DNA of 8,630 nt from JAJYKN01 sp045403145 (lineage in GTDB: Bacteria > Nitrospirota > UBA9217). Positions within the stretch are counted from its first letter, which is position 1, and each line of letters begins with the position of its first letter. The stretch lies in the NCBI GenBank assembly GCA_045403145.1, contig JAXIPA010000134.1:1-8630 (forward strand), written 5' to 3'. This document shows positions 5,142 through 8,630 of the stretch, one piece after another. The translations under genes were made by a program, and so were the position numbers. The notes under the pieces are model-generated. The model worked only from the letters and a program-made list of their open reading frames with translations, did no database searches and was not told the origin of the DNA.

Positions 5142-6203
5142 ATGAAGTCAATGCTCGAAGAACTGCATGAACTCATCAGGAGCCTCAACAGGCCGCTCAA
5201 GCTCATGGAGGTCTGCGGGACCCACACGGTCGAGATTTTCAGGCACGGAATCCGCGACGTGATCCCGAAAGATATCACCCTCCTGAGCGGGCCGGGATGC
5301 CCCGTGTGCGTGACCTCGGTGCGGGACGTGGACGCCGCTATAACGATCGCAAAAACGCCCAGGGTCATCATGACGACCTTTGGCGACATGATGCGCGTTC
5401 CGGGCGGCAAGGAATCTCTTCTCGAAGCGAGGTCCGAAGGGGCCGACGTGAGGGTGCTTTATTCGCCGCTTGACGCCCTGACGCTCGCTCAAAAAGAGCC
5501 AACGCGGGAGATCGTCTTTTTCGGGACCGGTTTCGAGACCACCTCGCCGCTTATCGCCGCAAGCATTGCCCAGGCGGAACAGGCAGGCATCAGGAATATT
5601 TCCGTATATGCCGCGTTCAAACTGGTGCCGCCGGCACTGAAGGCCCTGCTCGACTCCGCTGATGTGCAGGTGGACGGGTTCCTCCTGCCGGGCCATGTCA
5701 GCACAATAATCGGGAAGAGACCTTACGAGTTCGTCGCGGCAAAATATAAGAAACCAGCGGTAATCACGGGCTTCGAGGCTAAGGAAATCATCGAGGGCAT
5801 TCTCATGATCGCACGGCAGATCGCACAGAATCGATCAGCCGTGGAGATCCAGTACAGGAACGTCGTCCGCGAGGAGGGTAATCCCCGGGCTGTGGCGCTG
5901 CTCGACCGCTATTTCGAACCCGCGGACGCGTACTGGCGCGGGATCGGCGTCATTCCGGGAAGCGGGCTCAAGCTGAGGGAGCAGTATGCCGCCTTCGATG
6001 CGAACAGAAAGTTTAATCCCCCGCTCTCTGATGGAGCGGAACCGGAACTCTGTTCCTGCGGCGACATTCTTCGTGGGGTGAAGATCCCGACTGAGTGCGC
6101 TCTCTTCGGCACGGGATGCACCCCCGACAACCCCGTCGGACCCTGCATGGTCAGCACCGAGGGGAGCTGCGCCGCGTATTTTAAGTATGGCAACCACTCA
6201 TAA
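5142..6203 (+). CDS. hypD: HypD, Fe-S scaffold for Fe(CN)2CO assembly
   Basis: The 353-residue product is the iron-sulfur protein that, with HypC, holds the iron while cyanide ligands from HypE and CO are attached. The conserved motifs are present: MEVCGTHTVEIFRHG (22-36, Cys25), LSGPGCPVC (48-56, Cys53 and Cys56), TFGDMMRVPG (79-88), GTGFETTSP (128-136), LPGHVSTIIG (182-191), ITGFEA (208-213) and IPGSGLKLRE (271-280). The C-terminal region has six cysteines (304, 306, 319, 326, 335, 343), of which four would hold the [4Fe-4S] cluster. Length is normal and nothing is broken. It follows a palindromic spacer after hypF and is followed by hypE after 11 nt, so hypD and hypE are surely co-transcribed. 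An earlier ATG at 5115 is possible but lacks a ribosome binding site. Confidence 0.97.
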   Translation: MKSMLEELHELIRSLNRPLKLMEVCGTHTVEIFRHGIRDVIPKDITLLSGPGCPVCVTSVRDVDAAITIAKTPRVIMTTFGDMMRVPGGKESLLEARSEGADVRVLYSPLDALTLAQKEPTREIVFFGTGFETTSPLIAASIAQAEQAGIRNISVYAAFKLVPPALKALLDSADVQVDGFLLPGHVSTIIGKRPYEFVAAKYKKPAVITGFEAKEIIEGILMIARQIAQNRSAVEIQYRNVVREEGNPRAVALLDRYFEPADAYWRGIGVIPGSGLKLREQYAAFDANRKFNPPLSDGAEPELCSCGDILRGVKIPTECALFGTGCTPDNPVGPCMVSTEGSCAAYFKYGNHS

Positions 6204-6204
6204 C

Positions 6205-6217
6205 GGAGCATACCTTG
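6205..6217 (+). promoter_or_regulatory. Ribosome binding site and TTG start of hypE
   Basis: GGAG (6205-6208), right after the hypD stop codon, is 6 nt before TTG 6215. The TTG places the protein start exactly at the family N-terminus (DRILLGHGSGG), so a rare start codon is used. Confidence 0.7.
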
Positions 6218-7210
6218 GATAGAATTCTTCTCGGCCACGGTAGCGGCGGCAAGCTCATGCATGAGCTGATCCGGACGCATTTCGGCCCGGCCTTCGGCAT
6301 CGAGGGGGCCGGCGATTCGGCCGTTATCAACGTCCCGTCTAAACGGCTTGCCTATACCACGGATTCCTACGTGGTCACGCCGTTGTTCTTTCCCGGCGGC
6401 AATATCGGAGAACTTGCGGTCAACGGGACCGTGAACGACCTGGCGGTTGCAGGAGCGGAACCATTGTATCTTACAGCCGGCTTCGTGATCGAAGAGGGCT
6501 TTTTGTTCTCTGATCTAAAGACCATTATCTCATCCATGTCCGCCGCCGCCGCAAAAGCGGGCGTGAAGATCGTCGCGGGAGATACGAAGGTGGTGAACAA
6601 GGGCAAGGCGGACGGGATCTTTATCAATACCTCCGGCATCGGCGCGCTGCCCGACGGCCGGGAGATATCAGCGGCTGCGATAAAAAGCGGGGACAAAATC
6701 ATCATCAGCGGAGAGCTCGGCAGCCACGGAGTGGCGGTTATGTCCGAACGAAACGGCCTTACCTTTGATCCGCCGGTCGCGAGCGACACGCGGGCGCTGA
6801 ATGGACTCGTCAGCGCGATGTACGCAGCCTCGAGCGGGATCCGCTTCATGCGCGACCCGACGAGGGGCGGACTTGCGACCACGCTCAAGGAAGCTGCGCT
6901 GGAGTCGGGCCTCTGTGTCCGAATAAAAGAACAGGCCCTGCCCATACCGCCGGGCGTTAAGGGCGCGTGCGGCCTTCTTGGACTCGATCCTCTCTATGTC
7001 GCGAACGAGGGGATACTGATCACTGTCGTCGAAGCATCCGCCGTTGATTCCATCCTGGCGGCAATGAGAAGGCACGAGCACGGCCGTTATGCGGCAATTA
7101 TCGGTGAAATCGCAGACTCTCCGCAAGGCATGGTTTTGCTCGAAACAGCCATAGGCGGAAACCGCATCATCGACATGCTCCAGGGAGAGCAGTTACCGAG
7201 GATCTGCTGA
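6215..7210 (+). CDS. hypE: HypE, carbamoyl dehydratase of hydrogenase maturation
   Basis: HypE receives a carbamoyl group from HypF on its C-terminal cysteine and, using ATP, dehydrates it to a thiocyanate, the source of the CN ligands. The 331-residue product belongs to the PurM/AIR synthase-like superfamily. Visible motifs are GHGSGGKLMHELI (7-19), GDSAVI (33-38), NGTVNDLAVAGAEPLYL (70-86), AGDTKVV (121-127, ATP-binding region), RDPTRGGLATTLKE (213-226) and LDPLYVANEG (257-266). It ends exactly in PRIC, with Cys331 as the last residue, which is the defining catalytic tail. Length is typical. The start is TTG with a good Shine-Dalgarno, 11 nt after hypD. It is the last recognisable hydrogenase gene of the cluster. 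Confidence 0.98.
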   Translation: MDRILLGHGSGGKLMHELIRTHFGPAFGIEGAGDSAVINVPSKRLAYTTDSYVVTPLFFPGGNIGELAVNGTVNDLAVAGAEPLYLTAGFVIEEGFLFSDLKTIISSMSAAAAKAGVKIVAGDTKVVNKGKADGIFINTSGIGALPDGREISAAAIKSGDKIIISGELGSHGVAVMSERNGLTFDPPVASDTRALNGLVSAMYAASSGIRFMRDPTRGGLATTLKEAALESGLCVRIKEQALPIPPGVKGACGLLGLDPLYVANEGILITVVEASAVDSILAAMRRHEHGRYAAIIGEIADSPQGMVLLETAIGGNRIIDMLQGEQLPRIC

Positions 7211-7275
7211 AGAGCATCATTTCACTACTCAGACACGAAGGTCCGGAAAACTGAATAGTGCAGCCTTCAACCGTA

Positions 7276-7373
7276 ACCCCCTCTCCTTCAAGGAGAGGGA
7301 CGGGGTGAGGATGGGTTAATGGCAGGTCCCACGAGACCCATCCCCACCTTAATCCTCCCCTTGAAGGGGAGGA
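7276..7373. repeat. Three-hairpin palindromic element between hypE and the MATE gene
   Basis: Three stems follow one another: CCCTCTCC (7279-7286) with GGAGAGGG (7292-7299), loop TTCAA; a central stem, GTGAGGATGGGT (7305-7316) with ACCCATCCCCAC (7336-7347), 11 of 12 pairs; and CCTCCCC (7354-7360) with GGGGAGG (7366-7372), loop TTGAA. The outer hairpins are similar in sequence to each other. It resembles the CCCTCTCC-type palindromes dispersed in many bacterial genomes and differs from the GTCATTCCCG family upstream. No U-tract follows, so it is not a classical terminator, but it separates two functionally unrelated transcription units. The remaining part of the spacer (7211-7275) shows no gene or clear promoter. 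Confidence 0.8.
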
Positions 7374-7386
7374 AACTTCAACCCTC

Positions 7387-8630
7387 ATGCAACAATCCAT
7401 CCGCAAACAGGTCTTCGCCCTTGCCCTTCCGGTAGTTCTTTCGAGTCTTCTCCAGAGATCGGTCGGGATCGTGGACATCTTCCTCGTCGGCGGTCTCGGC
7501 GCGTCAGCCATCGCCGCCGTCGGCATAGCGCAGATCATGATTTTCGTCGTCATGAGCGTGTCCTGGGGCATCAACGTCGGCGTTACGGTGCTGGTGTCGC
7601 AGTTGTGGGGTGCGGAGAGGAGGGAGGAGGCCGCGAAAGCGGCATACCAGGCAATGCTGCTTGCCGTCGTTGCCGCGGCGTTTATCATGGTCCTGGGGCT
7701 TTCGTTCGGGAACAACATCGCTTCGCTGCTCGGCGCCCCGGCTGAAGTGCGGAATATCCTGTCGGATTATACCGGCATCATTTTTACCTTCATTTTCTTT
7801 ACGATCTCGATCAACGTGCTCGCCGGCATTATGCACGGGACAGGGGACACCAGGACCCCCCTGTATGCGACCCTGATCGTGAATATCCTTCATGTGATCG
7901 TTGCCTATCCGCTCATTTACGGACACCTCGGTTTCCCGAAACTCGGCGTTCAAGGCGCGGCCATCGCGATCGCGGTGTCGGAGTCCATGGGCGCGGCGTT
8001 CCTGTTCATCCGCTCCCTGCGCAGGCGCTATATCATCATTCACAAAAAACTTGATCCGAAGCTTACGGGCATGATGTACAAGCTCGGATATCCGATCTTC
8101 ATCGATCGCCTGCTTCAGAACGCGGGCTCCCTGGTTTTTGCAAAAGTGATCCTGCTTTACGGCACCGCCGTGTACGCGGCGCACCAGGTCGGACTGGCCA
8201 TCGAGGCCTTCTCCTTCATGCCTGGTTACGGCATCGCCGTGGCGGCGGCAACCATGGTCGGCCAAAACCTGGGCGCGGGAAAGCCGGAGCATGCCCGGAT
8301 CTCCGCGTACGAGGCAAACCGGCTGGCGGTCCTTCTGATGGCCGCCATGGGTCTGGTCTTTTTTTTCTTCCCCTATGGCCTGCTGCGCGCCTTCACGAGC
8401 GACCCGGAGGTGATCAAATACGGCATCCTCTATATGAAGATCGTCGCTTTTGCGCAGGTACCGCTCGCGGTCACCATGGTCGTCGCGGGCTCGCTCCGCG
8501 GGGCGGGGGACACGGGCTTTATCATGTTTGCGACCATTGCCGGCATGTGGTTCGTTCGTTTGCCCGTCGCGGCCCTTCTGGCAACGATGGTGAAGACGGA
8601 GATCCGCTTTGTCTGGTCGGTGATGATTGC
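7387..8630 (+). CDS. MATE family efflux transporter, N-terminal 414 residues (3' end outside window)
   Basis: This is a multidrug and toxin extrusion (MATE, NorM/DinF-like) membrane transporter that would export cationic compounds using a Na+ or H+ gradient; the actual substrate is unknown. The frame is open from ATG 7387 to the window end. It begins RKQVFALALPVVLSSLLQ and continues with the typical hydrophobic segments, including GIVDIFLVGGLGASAIAAVG (27-46). The repeated MATE features show in both halves: GIMHGTGDTRTPLYA (first half) and GSLRGAGDTGFIMFA (second half), plus VGQNLGAGKPEHA near the start of the second half. About 450 residues are usual, so only a short C-terminal part is missing. 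There is no Shine-Dalgarno at normal spacing; the nearest (GGGGAGG, 7366-7372) is 14 nt upstream within the palindromic element. It has no obvious link to hydrogenase maturation. Confidence 0.93.
   Translation, partial: MQQSIRKQVFALALPVVLSSLLQRSVGIVDIFLVGGLGASAIAAVGIAQIMIFVVMSVSWGINVGVTVLVSQLWGAERREEAAKAAYQAMLLAVVAAAFIMVLGLSFGNNIASLLGAPAEVRNILSDYTGIIFTFIFFTISINVLAGIMHGTGDTRTPLYATLIVNILHVIVAYPLIYGHLGFPKLGVQGAAIAIAVSESMGAAFLFIRSLRRRYIIIHKKLDPKLTGMMYKLGYPIFIDRLLQNAGSLVFAKVILLYGTAVYAAHQVGLAIEAFSFMPGYGIAVAAATMVGQNLGAGKPEHARISAYEANRLAVLLMAAMGLVFFFFPYGLLRAFTSDPEVIKYGILYMKIVAFAQVPLAVTMVVAGSLRGAGDTGFIMFATIAGMWFVRLPVAALLATMVKTEIRFVWSVMI

Noticed and set aside
7504..8292. A 262-residue open frame on the minus strand
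   Set aside because: It is antisense to the MATE transporter, very rich in Arg, His, Asp and Glu as expected for a shadow of hydrophobic codons in GC-rich DNA, and has no recognisable domain.

Overview
The window is the downstream end of a [NiFe]-hydrogenase gene cluster followed by the start of an unrelated membrane transporter, all on the + strand. Base composition is fairly GC-rich and coding density is high. The gene set (a Hyb-like group 1 uptake hydrogenase with its own maturation cassette), the HybC-like large subunit and the abundance of small palindromic repeats suggest an anaerobic, respiratory bacterium such as a member of the former Deltaproteobacteria or the Nitrospirota, probably from an environmental genome. 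That placement is an inference; no marker gene in the window fixes the taxon.

Layout: 1-624 is the C-terminal part of the hydrogenase large subunit, ending in the DPCLACAIH nickel-ligand motif and a 15-residue tail to be cleaved off. A strong hairpin plus U-tract follows (656-711). Then come the maturation genes: the C-terminal endopeptidase (736-1248), an in-frame HypC-HypA fusion (1212-1751), HypB (1883-2527), HypF (2494-4992), HypD (5142-6203) and HypE (6215-7210, TTG start). Hydrogenase-peptidase-hypC and hypB-hypF are joined by overlaps, and hypD-hypE by an 11-nt gap. After a 176-nt spacer filled by palindromes, a MATE-family transporter starts at 7387 and runs off the window.

How the genes work together: HypF makes carbamoyl-AMP from carbamoyl phosphate and passes the carbamoyl group to the C-terminal cysteine of HypE. 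HypE dehydrates it to a thiocyanate. HypC and HypD assemble the Fe(CN)2CO group and deliver it to the large-subunit precursor. HypA and HypB insert nickel. The endopeptidase then removes the C-terminal tail so the large subunit can fold around the cofactor. All six Hyp functions and the peptidase are present, so the set looks complete.

What is unusual: (1) HypC and HypA are one open reading frame without an intervening stop, which would bury the N-terminal Met-His nickel site of HypA unless an internal start is used. (2) HypF is about 60-80 residues longer than usual, because three linkers contain in-frame short repeats built on 7-nt units (GGATTTC, GGATTGC and GGAATGC types), two of them arranged as inverted arms. 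(3) The spacers before hypB and hypD each carry a roughly 80-bp two-hairpin element with matching GTCATTCCCG-type ends, and the spacer before the MATE gene holds a different three-hairpin element. The locus has therefore been invaded repeatedly by small non-coding palindromic repeats, both between and inside genes. No transposase, CRISPR array, tRNA or rRNA was seen.
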